A stretch of DNA of 64,000 bases from assembly GCA_964016875.1 (NCBI GenBank), contig OZ024722.1, positions 18,296,576-18,360,575 on the forward strand, in the 5' to 3' direction. The notes below the pieces were generated by a model. It did no database searches. It had not been told where the DNA came from and worked only from the letters and a program-made list of their open reading frames with translations. Of the stretch, positions 24,026-37,000 are shown in pieces. Each line of letters begins with the position of its first letter. Position 1 is the stretch's first letter. The translations under genes were made by a program, and so were the position numbers. The stretch is from Fallopia convolvulus. Taxonomy: Eukaryota > Streptophyta > Magnoliopsida > Caryophyllales > Polygonaceae.

Positions 24026-27000
24026 TAAAAGTTCCTAAGTCTTGCTTAAGACTTTCATCTTTTATATAGAATTACGGAGAATTCTATATGGGTGTTATCT
24101 TAGAACCATTTATGGAAAGTGGTTAAGATTGGAAGCCAGACTCGTGAAGAGATAGAAGGAGAAAAGGGAATTGGAGAACACGAGGTAACAAGTTTGTAAT
24201 GGTTTATGTGGAAAAAGGTCCTATGGTGGACATTTGATTCCCTAGGGATGGGAATGGACTCCGAGAAGGATCCAAAGTAGGATTAGGTGAAGATTCCTAA
24301 AGTTGACCCGGTTCTAGACCAAGTTCTCAATAAATTCCTATTCTCTCTTGAGAGTCTGAAGTGGGTGTACCCTCGTCGTTTCTTCCATATTAGGAAACTT
24401 CTTGTGAAATTTTGAAGTTAAGTATTGTACTTCATAAAGACTTTCTAGTTTTAAGGTTTCCTATTTTAAGCTCATATGATGGAAGATTTCAAGTTAAGAA
24501 TTTTTGTTAAAAAGTCCATGATTCAAAGTTATGTGAAAGAAATTGTTAATTCTTTTTCTTGAAATGTGAAAGTTCAAATGTTGTCTTTAAAAAGGAGATT
24601 TTAAAGTGAGTTTCTTTGACATTGAAGTCATAAGAGTAAGAGTTTTCATGAGAATATAGGAATTTCTGAATTTTGTTGAAATTCGATTTTCAATAGAAGG
24701 AATGAGTTGGAACCTCTACATCTCAATGTTAAGATTTGGAGAATCTTATAAGTCTTGGATGATTCTAAGAGATTAGTATGGATCATGAAGTGATGTAAAA
24801 TAATCCTGAATAGAAAAGGATTGCCTTTGGAAACTTTCTTCAACAATTATGTTTGTGACTTTATAGTATAGAATCATGGATATTCTGTACTTTTCTTTGC
24901 TCAGTTGGAAGTTAAAGAGCTTTGAAGTGCTCAAGTGTTGGATCAATTGAATTGTTAATATATTGGAAAATACAATTCAATTTTTTTTTAATCTGATAGT
25001 GTTCAAACTCAGATTTTCATATATGTTGTTATCCTTTGAGTTAAGAGGATTGAGAATCCTAAATGGAATAGGAATTTCTTATGATTATAATAAGAAAGAA
25101 AGGAAGAATGTTGGTTCATTTTAAGTTGTGAACAAGTGGTTAATCATCAACGTTGTTGTGAATAAGGTTGATTGGTCAAAATGGATTGAACAGGTAAAAG
25201 TTCATCAGTAAAGTGTTTATGTTCAACTAACTACTTAGCACAAGTGTTAATTGATTACATGAGTTGTTGATATCCAGATGACTAACCTATGTGACAACGT
25301 TATTGGAGTTTCGTTGTATGATACCCAACTCGGGATAATGAGAAGAGACTTGAGGTCTATAATTGACTAGTAATGGAAACAGTAGTAAGATGTTCTAGTT
25401 TGCCAATGGTATTGACTTATGTTTCTTTAAAGATGAAAATGATAAAGTTCAGTTTTGAGAAGATCATTCAAGGAATGATCTTAGCAGATATGTCTTTGAT
25501 ATTTTAAACAGTGGGGAGAAAAATATCAACCCTTTAATATTGTGGTTAATAAGGCTTAGCCCTTATCGCTGAAAAATAATTTCAGTTGTGTTTGAGTTTT
25601 GAAGATTTTATATCTGTCAAATCTGATGCCTAAGGTGGTACTGGTGAAACTATTAAGTTGTCGGCAATTCTCCTAACCACAAGTTCTTCCTTTGCAACGT
25701 GGTTTGAACTTGAGCTAATAAAAAGGTATATGTCTTCTCCTTATGGTTAAGTAAGAAGACAAGAATGATGGAGAAGTCTAGTTTGTCTACCAATGCTGAA
25801 TTGGGATAGGTTCAAGAATATTTTGTTTGGCCATGTGCATTCATTCTTCTGTTAAAGGAAATTGGAAATTAAGGGTCCTTCATTATATATAGAGAGGTAT
25901 ATGGATTGAATGTTTTGAATTAGATACAAAGTTTGAAAGTTCACTTTTTATTTTGAGAAGATTAAGTTGTAAGAGGATTGAAAGTCCTTAAAATCGTCAG
26001 AAGAGTTTGATAGTTCACTCTTGGATATCGGAATTTAAATGACTATTAACTTGCAGAAGGCTTGTTGTTTTGTGAATGGATGAACTGAAGTATTAAATTT
26101 TTGTCAATGGATTATATCTGCATAACTTTAAAGTAGTATGTCAAGGAGGCATACAAGTTGAGAATGATCAAAGAAGAATCTTTGCTATAGGTATGAAAAT
26201 GTCGGGATCACATTTTCCCTATGGTTGGCAAGTAAGTGGATTTGAGCGATCAATTCTTTTATTGAACTTGCGAAATTAATTTGGGTTGAGATTGAGTTAA
26301 ATTAGGCAAAGATTACTCAATACTATGGATTATAGAAAAGTCTAGCAGTATGTCTAATTAAGAAAAGTCAAGGAATGCCACCAGGTTCTATCTTGAGGAA
26401 AGAATGAAGTATTACATTCGAAAGGAAATGTAGTACGCATAAGTGAATTGGATTGTCTAAGGTCCTTTGAGGCTCCGTTTTGATTTGAAACTTTGGTCAA
26501 GTTGGTAAGGCCAACTAATGTGCAAATGTCAGCACAGAACTAGGGTAAAGCGTTAGTAGCATCATGGAATTAAGGTCATCAATTTTATTTGATGCATTGG
26601 CTTGACGCGCCTATTTCTTCATAAAGTAGCTAATCTTTGTTTCAGCGACATTCAAAGTTAAAGCCTGTATGCTTGTAGACTATGTCGAGTTCCTGTCAAG
26701 CTGTTATGATTTAAGGGATATTTGAAATTGTTTTGTGATTTTCTCTTTTGAGAAAAATCTTATGACTTTGTAGAATTCCGGTAGGAATTTTTTTAAAAAA
26801 GAAATGTTGATTTGATATACGGAATTCATGAATAAAATTTTCTACGGTTTTCATGGTGGTGAGTAAGAATGTATTTTGTCTTCCATCTTGATCACATGGT
26901 AAGGCAAGATTACATGTCTTATTCCTATGAGAATGCAGTAAAGGATTATGTTTATTTTATCTCCCCATCCTGATCACATGGTGGAATAAGATCACATAAT

Positions 27001-29040
27001 TCCTTAGGTTTTAAAGAATAGTTTCTAGTATGATTTGGCAATCATATAAGTTTTGCAATTATATGAGTTTTGCAAGTGTAGTTGGTTGAGATGAAAAGAT
27101 GCAAGCTTTCTTTTGCATCATAGCAATTTCTATATCTAGTATCTTGTAAAACTCCTTTGAGTTAGTACTTGGTATCCTATACCATTTAAGGAGTATGGTC
27201 AAACTTCCCAAAACAGTTCGATTATAAGTAAAGAAATTTGGTAAGATTCTTTACAAATCTGTGTTGGTCTCTAAAGAGCATGGAGTAACTCCGTACTTCT
27301 CTAAAAGTTTGGGATTGTTTTCAGTCAACGATTATTGGAATTCTCTATGCAATTTGCTAGTAGTTCATCTTGGTTGACGTCATGACCTAAGAAAGTCATT
27401 GCTTTTTAGCGGAATTGTCTTTGAAAGTGAGTTGATATTAACTCCTGGAATGGAACCCTTTCTAAGGAATGATATTGTAGTAATCCTTTCTTTGGAATAA
27501 AGGATGTACTAGTAATTTCTCCATTAGTTGTTATTTGTTTTCATGTTGTCTTGAAAACTTAAATCTCTTTGAGATAAGATAGTCAAGTGAGGTCTTTAAG
27601 CAGAACTCTAATGGGTCTGGAGTTTGGATATGTAAATTAGTATTGATATTCAATCTCAGCCTGATAAGTTGTTGGATATAGAGAGTGGACACGTGAGGAT
27701 ATGTTTTTAATCCTAAGAGTTAAGTTACTCAACAAATCAGAATGTTAAGTGAAGTCTAAACATTTCTTTGATGAAAAAGACTGAAAATTGTCAATGGAGA
27801 CAATTTTGTTGGAAATTATTGGACTAAAGGTATTATTGTCCAATATGTTGGTATAGTAATGCGTAAGAGTGTAGTTTGAAGTAGTTGAGAGAGATAACTA
27901 CTTTTGAATGTCATTATGCTCAAGCTGAGTTTTGGTTGAGAAAAGGATGTAAAAGATTGACAAGAAAGGTTATTATCTTGTCATGTGTTAGATAAATCTC
28001 ATATTCTTGATTAAAATAATATTGAGATTTTATCTCAAAAAGGAAATTGAGTAAGGATTTTAAGTAATCCTTGTAAAGAAACTAATTTGAGAAGGACTAA
28101 AGGTTTAGTTTGGATGACAACAAGGTTGTGTGAATACCCTAAGATTTTATTCAAAACTTGTTGATCAGATCAAGGAAAAGCAGTATGGGAAAGTAATATT
28201 GTTTAAGATCAATAAAGAAGATCAAGAAGGTAAGACACCGGGATTGGTTATTTAAGATTATGGACTGCTTGGTTTTGAAACTGTTCATGTATGTCTATTG
28301 TTGATGAGCTTTGAAAGCTTATTTCAAAGGAGGCATAGTTATTTGCTTAATTAGTTCATCCTGGAACAAGTAAATGTATAAGGATTTAAGATAAAACTTT
28401 TGATGGACTGACATGAAGCGAAATGTCACAGAGTTCGTTTTGATATGTTTGGTTTGTCTGGAAGTCTTGATTGAGTATAAAAGACCAGATGAAATGTTAT
28501 AGTCTCTTCCTGTTTCAGGATGGAAGTGGGAAGATGTTACAATGGATTCTTGTCATTAGTTGTTCAAGACTTAATGAAAGAAAAATGCAATATGGAGGTT
28601 GTTAAGAAACTCATCTAGAGTGTTCTTCTAAAGCATTTAAGATGACTTAAAGAGTACAGAAGTTAGTTGAGGTGTTCATGCATGAAGTTTTCATCTTCAT
28701 AAAACTCCAAAGACTATTATCTCTGTTTGAGATGGATGGTTCATGTCAAAGTTTTGAAAGGAGTAACATCAAGCTTTGTGGAGTAAATTGAATTTTAGCG
28801 CTAGCTTCCCTCATTAAACTGAATGTTAGCTTGAGTTTGAGTGATTTCACATACAAGAATTTTGATCACACGATAAAGAAATGACTTTTTTGAGGCTTTG
28901 TAAGGCTGGAAGTGTTGATTGTCAATTTGTTGGAATGACAATGTTGACAAGATTCTTCATGGGCCAGACTTGGCCAAGAGAACAACAGTTGATATCGCAC
29001 TAATACGACCAAGGGTGCTAACTGCTCAAAGGCGACAACA
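24026..29040 (+). other. Retrotransposon interior without usable coding capacity
   Basis: About 5 kb of AT-rich sequence (many AAGTTGA, GGATTG and TTTGAAG words) without an ORF above about 65 codons on either strand. No gag, protease, reverse transcriptase or RNase H motif could be recognised. It is either an extremely mutated internal domain or a non-coding (LARD-type) interior carried by the LTRs. Confidence 0.6.
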
Positions 29041-29043
29041 GTC

Positions 29044-29352
29044 GTGTGTTGTTTCAAGCAAGAGCATGTCATGTTCATTGTAATGAACGACGTTTTTGTT
29101 CTAGTATCCGCCTTGAAAGGCATATTTCACTGGGGAATGCGAGACAACGTAAATGCTCGCTATGTTGGATCTTTCGAGATACTGGAAAGAACTGGTAAGC
29201 TTGTTTATCAGTTGGCATTGCCACCTTCAGCGCATTCTATCCATAATGTTTTCCTTGATAGTATGCGTTCAATATATCTCATGTATTCAACAATAATGAG
29301 ATGGATATTCAACCATATGACACCTAGGAAGAAGGGCCAGGTTGAATCGTGA
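29044..29352 (+). pseudogene. Integrase C-terminal fragment (Ty3/gypsy)
   Basis: An open frame of 102 codons contains RYVGSFEILERTGKLVYQLA followed by HSIHNVF, the conserved post-core segment of gypsy integrases ('RYIGPFEIL..RV..VHNVFH'). The frame upstream is lost. It lies about 300 bp before the polypurine tract, as expected for a gypsy pol end. Confidence 0.8.
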
Positions 29353-29659
29353 ATAAGAAAAATACCTTTAATTAGGTTACCTTGGCCTAAAAATGGAGGT
29401 GAAGAAAAGACTTGAGAAACTACACATGAAATGTTGAGCCATTTTCCAAAGTTAATGAACGTTGTAAAGAAGAAGTTTGGTAACTAAGCAGTGGTTGCTT
29501 TGTGCCTGGTGCAGAAGTAACAACCTGTTTTTTTTAAGGGGGTACTACAAACTTCTGTATAGGTTTGTAGTGGTTGTGTGTGTATGCTTGTGCTATCTTT
29601 CCTTGGGATCCGAGTTCTCCTTGGTTTCAAGGACGAAACCATTTTTAAGGGGGTACTAA

Positions 29660-32608
29660 TGTAATAACTGTGGTTTTTGAGGATATTTTTGAATTTTCTC
29701 GGATATCCTTTTAACCTCTTTGTTCGTTTTAACGCTTAATCCAATATTTTTGTTGGAGATTAAATCCTAGAAAATTCTTGGTGATATCCTAAAATCACAA
29801 AGAAATGATTTTATGGATCGGTGTGAATTCTAGGATTTTTCAGTGGAAAAAGAATATTTATTGGATAAGCCGTCTTTTTAATTATGTACCGGAAGGAATT
29901 TAAAATACGAAACGGAAGCCTTAAAAATTGAAGGTAGCGTGATAAAATCATGGAAAATTGATTTTATTGGTCTACATAATTTACAGGACGTTTTTCGTTT
30001 AGTGAGTTTTTCCACCCGAGGTACATAATTTTACCGCTTTAACGCGAGTCCCGTTCCGAGACGGGTTTGTTTTTTTTTAAACCGCCTTCTCTGCCTTGCC
30101 TTAGTTAGTAAGGAACCAAAGTGATAGAACTTATCTGCGGACTATCCTTTTGCATTGTCAAAGTCTACTTTTCACTTTCAAAATAAAGGAACGAGACCGA
30201 GAGAGTACTTAGGACCGAACGACGAACATGGGTGCATCTTCACCGCCGGCCACCATCTTCTTCCACCTCCACCTTCCTCCACCTCACCTTCTTCTTCCTC
30301 CTTGTTCTAGGCTCGGGCTGTTGAACCGAACTAGAGGAGCGGGGCGACAACGACGGATTCGGGACTAAAGATCGGCTTCAACATCGTCGGTCTCTTCTTC
30401 ACCTCGTCAAACGTCGCCGCCGGCGACCGTTAGCCTGTCCGATCACCACCCACAGCAAGGGCTGCCGCCGGGCAATGCTCGACCACCCTTGGGCTCGGGG
30501 ATCGAGCCAAACGAGCCATGGGCTCGAGTGAAGGTATATACGATCGAAATTAATTAGCGGATTAGTTGCGGAGCCACCGTAAGGGCCTTTCGGTTCCGCT
30601 TTGCTAATTAAATTTATGGTTTTTATAATCTTGACATTGATACGGTCTCACAGGTTCAAACCGCTTGGGAAACGGACGTCAGGATCTTCAGTTATAGCGA
30701 ATACAAGTTTGGATACCGATTGACAGGTAAAGGACTTCGGATAATTACTCGGGATTCGTTGTTAATCCGTTTGATCCGAGATTTGGTCACCTTTAAGAAC
30801 TGTTGCTAATGAACAATTTTTATTTAGAAAATTATTTCAAAAGTGAAGCGGATAATTAGTTATAATTCCGCCAAGATGACTCCTTAAAGCATGATAACTA
30901 AGGATTTATTATATATCGATATTCGGAAATTAAATCATTTATCGATTAGGAAGTTGTAGGAGTTGAGAATACAACTAAGAAGTGTTTATGTGAGCTCGTT
31001 GCTGAGAAATCCTTTTGTTATATTTGTCAGAAGGATGATAAAGATTACTGTCGAATTGCTAAGGACGTTGAGCACGCCTTCTAAGGCAAGTGGACGGTTC
31101 TCTCTTGCATTATGGTTATTAAATGAGGAATTGAATCCCATTTAATATTTGCGCTGGGAACAACTTGTATGATTAATAAAATATGATAGGTTGTTGTTTT
31201 GTTAGAAATAATGACCATATTGTTATTCATTCAATTTCGCGCTAGAACTGGATTTAGGTCCGTCGTATGTGACCTTGTATGTTTAGTTGTCTCATGCTGA
31301 GACATTGATATGGATTAACTTAGTTCAGGGATGTGAGCTTAGTCTCAGAAGCATCTCTTTAAAACTCGTATTAGGCCGTATCAATATTGATCCCCTAATA
31401 CTTAGGTCATGACCATGGCCCGCTCTACGCTTGAGGGGTGACAATGCACTCTAGCTAAGTGCATTTATCAATATGTGTTGGTAGTGGATTATGGATGAAA
31501 CAGGCCCTCTAATCTCTCTAACATTGGGACCCGTACTATTCATTGTTCAAGGATGAAACATGCCCTCTGACCTCAATAGTATTGTGTTCCATTCAATATG
31601 TGTTGGTAGTGGATTATGGATGAAACAGACCCTCTAATCTCTCCATCATTGGGACCCGTGCTATTCGTTGTTCAAGGATGAAACAGGCCCTCTGACCTCG
31701 ATAGTATTGTGTTCCACCAGCAGTAGTTCGAGCCGATTAAAAGTTGCCAACTTGTTTGTAAAAAGTTTTGAAAGTAATACAAGATAAGTGTGTTAGGCAC
31801 ATTAATGTACCCGAATGGTTAGTCTATTCGATAACCATTCTTGCTCCCGTTTATGAATGATTCTTAATCAAACTTTTATTAAGTTCATATGAATAGTCGA
31901 TGGAGGCTTTTCAAGATGTTATGTGATTAATATGAGTTCCCAACAATTGTTTATGCTTCTTAAAGAAACCACAAACGGTGGTGTTCTTTCTCTTGATTAT
32001 GCGAGTCTCCTTCTTATCTTCTATAAGACTGCTAACTGTTGGATCATAATCCGAGTCTAATCGGATTTGGATGCCAATATGTTTAGTTGCAACCATAAGA
32101 ACCAAGTTAGTTTCTGCGCTTGCTTAGTCTTTCATTAGACTAACCCGTCCATCTTCTTTTCTTTTATATGGTCGGCTGTTGTCCACCGTTGGTTTACGAA
32201 ACATCAGGTTCTTCTTGGAAGTTGATTCAAGAGGCGGATTCCGAGGTTTGAAGCTCCAGAAGTTGAAGAAAGGTTTCCAATGGCTATACTTGATTTGAGA
32301 TCATGGTTGAACTACTTCAAAGCGAAGCTAAGTTTCAGAAAGAAGAACTTAGGGAAGAGTTGATGAAGACTTTGTTTAAATAGAAGGTTGTTCTATTTAT
32401 TTACTAATTCCTTTTTAAGTTAAGGCTTGTATATAACCTTTTATTCTCTTTTCTGCTGTAAAGTTTTACTGAATTTTGTTAGGTTTTAAATGGTTTCATT
32501 TACCTTGTTTTAGTTTGATCAGTCAGTTTAAAGCCTTGGGTAGCTTCGGTTTAGTCTTAATCGGGGTTATTGGCGGTAATACCTCCAGGGTAGGAAGGGG
32601 GTGTTACA
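29660..32608 (+). repeat. 3' LTR, complete (2949 bp)
   Basis: Starts TGTAATAAC right after an A-rich, G5-containing polypurine tract and ends GGTGTTACA. GC-richer at about 30200-30540, with CCACCTCCACC repeats; elsewhere AT-rich. The 5-bp flank on the right is ATTAT; the matching left flank was deleted together with the 5' LTR start. Confidence 0.92.
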
Positions 32609-33142
32609 ATTATAGCATATAAATGTGTATGAATATTCTAACAAATAGAATAATAATCTAAAATATATGAATATAATAATCTAACCATATAAATAATTTA
32701 ATTTAACAATCTAACATGTGCGGATATAATATTCTAACAAATAAAATGATAATCTAAAATATATGAATATAATAATCTAACCATATAAATAATTTAATTT
32801 AACAATCTAACATGTACGGATATAATATTCTAACAAATAAAATGATAATCTATATATGAATATAATAATCTAACCATATAAATAATTTAATTTAACAATC
32901 TAACATGTACGGATATAATATTCTACAAATAAAATAATAATCTAAAATATATGAATATAATAATCTAACCATATAAATAATTTAATTTAACAATCTAACA
33001 TGTATAGATATAATATTCTAACAAATAAAATGATAATCTAAAATATATGAATATAATAATCTAACCATATAAACAATTTAATTTAACAATCTAACATGTA
33101 CGAATATAATATTCTACAAATAAAATAATAATCTAAAATATA
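32609..33142. repeat. AT-rich minisatellite, about 96-bp unit (left part)
   Basis: Units of 90-98 bp containing ATAATCTAACCATATAAATAATTT and CTAACATGTACGGATATAATATT repeat head to tail between the LTR and the MITE. The array continues beyond the MITE at 33599. It lies in MULE-2, downstream of the transposase gene. Confidence 0.93.
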
Positions 33143-33598
33143 TAGAGGTGTCAAACGGGTCGGTCAGGTCGGGTTCGGGTTCGGTTATTTCGGGTTCGGG
33201 TTGAGTCGGGTTCGGGTTGTAATGGGTCACCGATCAAATCGGGTCGAGTCATTGCGGGTTGTCGGGCGGGTCGGGTCGACCTAATAAGTCAAGAAAATTG
33301 ATTTTTTTATAATTATTAAAATATTTTTTATTTAAAAAATGATATTTAATAATAAATCTATTATTTTTATATATTTTAATAATAAAATATATTATAATTT
33401 TCAAAATATATTATATATTCTTAAAATATAACAAATTGGGTCAACCCAACGGTTTTTTCGGGTTTGAACCCAATGGGTTTCGGGTCTATCGGGTTCGGTT
33501 TATTTTGGGTTTCGGGTTCAAATTTTCGGGTCTTGGCCCTAAATTTTTCGGGCGGTTCGGGTCGGTTTTTCGGGTCGGGTCTACTTTTGACAACTCTA
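33143..33598. mobile_element. hAT-like MITE with 8-bp target duplication
   Basis: Starts TAGAGGTGTCAAACGGGTC and ends in the inverse of TAGAGTTGTCAAAAGTAGAC. Both sides are flanked by AAAATATA (33135-33142 and 33599-33606). The interior is rich in CGGGTT/GGGTCGG words. TAGAG ends with an 8-bp duplication fit non-autonomous hAT elements. It interrupts the 96-bp minisatellite cleanly. Confidence 0.9.
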
Positions 33599-33990
33599 AA
33601 AATATATGAATATAATAATCTAACCATATAAATAATTTAATTTAACAATCTAATATGTATGAATATAATATTCTACAAATAAAATAATAATCTAAAATAT
33701 ATGAATATAATAATCTAACCATATAAATAATTTAATTTAACAATGTAACATGTACGGATATAATATTCTACAAATAAAATAATAATCTAAAATATATGAA
33801 TATAATAATCTAACTATATAAATAATTTAATTTAACAATGTAACATGTACGGATATAATATTCTAAGAAATAAAATAATAATATAAAATATATGAATATA
33901 ATAATCTAACCATATAAATAATTAAACAATCTAACATTTATGAATATGACATTCTAATAAATAAAATAATTCTAAAATATATTATATTAT
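33599..33990. repeat. AT-rich minisatellite, about 96-bp unit (right part)
   Basis: Continuation of the array at 32609-33142 after the MITE, with about four more units that become shorter and more diverged toward the last transposase exon. Confidence 0.9.
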
Positions 33991-34016
33991 AACCATATAA
34001 ATAATTAAATACTTAC

Positions 34017-37000
34017 ATTTGGGTTATTCCAAATGACTTTTGAATAATTAGCGTCGTAGTCCACGATCAAATCTTTTATGATTGGCCCACCTTCATCATC
34101 ATCGTCGTCGTTGACCCCGGCGCCGCCGCTTTTTTCCAATGTTTTTTCGGTTTTCCACATCAACTCAGCCAATGACCGGAATCCACAATGGCCATCCGCA
34201 ATGATTGGTCTAGTCAACGTGATGTAATATTCCATGAACCCATCCACATTCCCCACCTCGAAATCCACACCCATAACTTTGAAATTTTCACTATTTTGTA
34301 CCGGCTCCTTCCCCTTCCCCTTCTCCTTCCCCTTCCCCTTCTCCTTCGCTTGGGTCTTTTTAGGTTTCGGCTTCTTAGTGGTACTCGCATTTTCTTGGGC
34401 GTGCTCTAACCATGTCTTGTCCCTTGGTTGCACGTTTGTAGGAATTTGTGGTTTACCCCTATACTCATCATGGGGCGACTCCTTCAATGTCGACTCACCC
34501 GACCTTTTTTTATCGACATAAGCTGTTATAGTATGGTGCACTTGATCTTCGTTCAACAAGCCACCGTTCAAGTCTCCCATCATTTCTTGATAAAGCTCAT
34601 CTTGCTCGGAACACGGTTCAAACCTTTGTGGAGGAATTACCTCAACGCCCTCCCACGTCATTGTCCTCCAGAATGCATGAATTGACTCTAATGGAATTGG
34701 AATCAAGTTGTTTATAGCAAACTCAACATCATGAGGACAAGGAAGTCCCCGACTAGTTCTCCAAAATTCGTCGTTGCACATCGTAGAATCATAGTTTTTC
34801 TCCGGATCGTATATGAACTTCACGTGATCTAGCAAGATATTCATGCATTTCTTTGACACTCTGTTGCGCAACAATGAAAACAAGATCTGCAACGCCTTCT
34901 CTTTGAGGATAGTAGTCGGGCATGTGTTTCGATCCTTCTCCAAAAAACCTCGAATATGAAATACTTGGTCTTCGATCATTCCATGAATCCTACTTACGAC
35001 ATAGGGGAACCCACCCACTGAAGTTCCCAACCAGTTTTTCAACACTGAGTGTGCGGACTCAACCCTAAAGATATGAAAAATATTTATTGTTAAGTTCATG
35101 CCAAATTAAATAAGTAATATATTCATACTCCAAAAATGCCATAATGAATTTAGGATTACCTACTCGTAGACGTTGTGAAGAAGTGAAGACGCTGATCCGT
35201 CCATACTTTGACAATGCATTCTGCATAAGGCTCAAGCCAAACTTCTCGGAGATAATTGTATAGACCATCACCCCATGAATCCCTTAGCCTTGCAAGACGC
35301 TCGTTGTATGTATCCACTGACCTTGAATAAAACACGCCGATACATTGCCTAGCAAAACCTGTAGCTCTTGCATCGTCAATTTTAAGGCTTAGCGCTTTTG
35401 CTTTGCAATTGCTCCTGATGTGCACCCAACACAACAAATGATGGGCGAGTGGAAATTCTGTCTTCAAGGCTTTAATCAAAGCTAGCTCACGGTCAGTCAC
35501 AATAACTTTTGGCCTCTTACCCGCAACGGCACAAAGGTGGCTCAGTTCGTTCAATACTCATTCATAGTGGGTGGTGTTCTCTTGCGCCATGAATGCAAAT
35601 CCAATGTTGAAGGTATGGCCACTGCAAGTGAAGCCCACCAACTCAAATAGAGGCATTTTGTAACTATAAGATAATAAGATTTATACATGGTAATTAGAAT
35701 CAATATATATACACAATCATAAATAAAATAAAGAATTGAGATTAGTAGCCAAATCTTACACATTCGTCTTGTACATGGTGTTCATGATGATGACATATGG
35801 AAACATTTTCATCAAATGTCTCGAAAGTGGATGAGCAAAGAACAAATCTTGTATCTTGTCAGTTCCATCTACCCTTCTATGTGCCACAAAATAACCCTTT
35901 TCATCCAAGAAACTCAATGTCGTTTGGGTTACCGTCTTCTCCCCAATCTCTTGACTCCAAATTCTAGAGCGCTAGTTGTATATTTGTTTCCGAGTAACCG
36001 TACAACCTTGGTATTTTTCTTGTATGAACGCCCATATCTGCTTGGGAAGCACGTATGCCAATGTTAGAGTTCTAACATCCTCCTTCATCTCATCCGTCAT
36101 TCTTCCAGCATATGCATGGCCCAATAAGGTCGTGCCAACATCGTGATTGTGCTTTGCACATTTGACCGTCAACTTCCATGTTTCATTTGGTTGAAGGAGC
36201 CCATGCAACTCAAATGGACAATTGCACTTCTTTGACACATATTTTGGATCTGTTTTTCTAGGTTTTCCTGGAATCAACTTCTTTTTTTCCTTGTAAACAC
36301 CCGCATTCTCACAAGCTAATATAACCTTTTTGGGCCATGAATTTTTTATGGTCAAGACCATCTTCAATAATTTTCCGACAGTACGCGCCCATTCCAACAT
36401 AGATTCACGATTATACCACTCTTCATCACACACGAAGAATCGAGTGTAATCATCCTTATCCTATGACATTTAATAAATTTTAAACACGTTTCGTAAATTA
36501 AAGAATAAATATATCTATAAACTAATAGGAATGAATATTAAGAAAATATAAAAAAACAACTAATATTAATCTTAAGTACATTTTACTAATATTATGAACT
36601 ATGATAATATATCAAGTCAACTATTTTAACTAACATAATCTAATCTTAATTTTAAGAATATTATAATAACTTGAATTCTACAATAAATCTATATAAAACT
36701 TATTATAATAACAACTCGCTAATATTAATCTCAAGTATAATTTACCAATGTTATGAACTATGACAATATATCAAAGTCAACTCTTTTAACTAACATAATT
36801 ATCTAATATTAATTTTAAGAATATTATAATAAATTAAATTCTACAAAGTCTATGTAAAACTTATTATAGTAACAACTCACTAATATTAATCTTAAGTACA
36901 TTTTACTAATATTATGAACTATGATAATATATCAAGTCAATTATTTTAACTAACATAATTATCTAATCTTAATTTTAAGAATATTATAATAACTTAAATT

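Larger units (their letters stand above)
22217..32608 (+). mobile_element. LTR retrotransposon (Ty3/gypsy relic, LARD-like) nested in MULE-2
   Basis: A 5' LTR fragment (22217-24009), primer-binding site (24014-24025), a non-coding interior, a polypurine tract (about 29643-29659) and a complete 3' LTR (29660-32608). Only one piece of protein homology was found: an integrase C-terminal segment at about 29100-29280 (RYVGSFEILERTG, ALPPSAHSIHNVF), which places the element in Ty3/gypsy. The 5' LTR lacks about its first 1.16 kb, and the PMD-2 gene is cut at the same point. The overlapping LTR parts differ by roughly three dozen bases by eye over about 1.79 kb. Confidence 0.85.

Noticed and set aside
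27363..27405. TFLGHDVNQD-like reverse transcriptase motif on minus within the retrotransposon interior
   Set aside because: The expected following motif is absent, the strand opposes the element's direction, and the frame is short. Probably chance.
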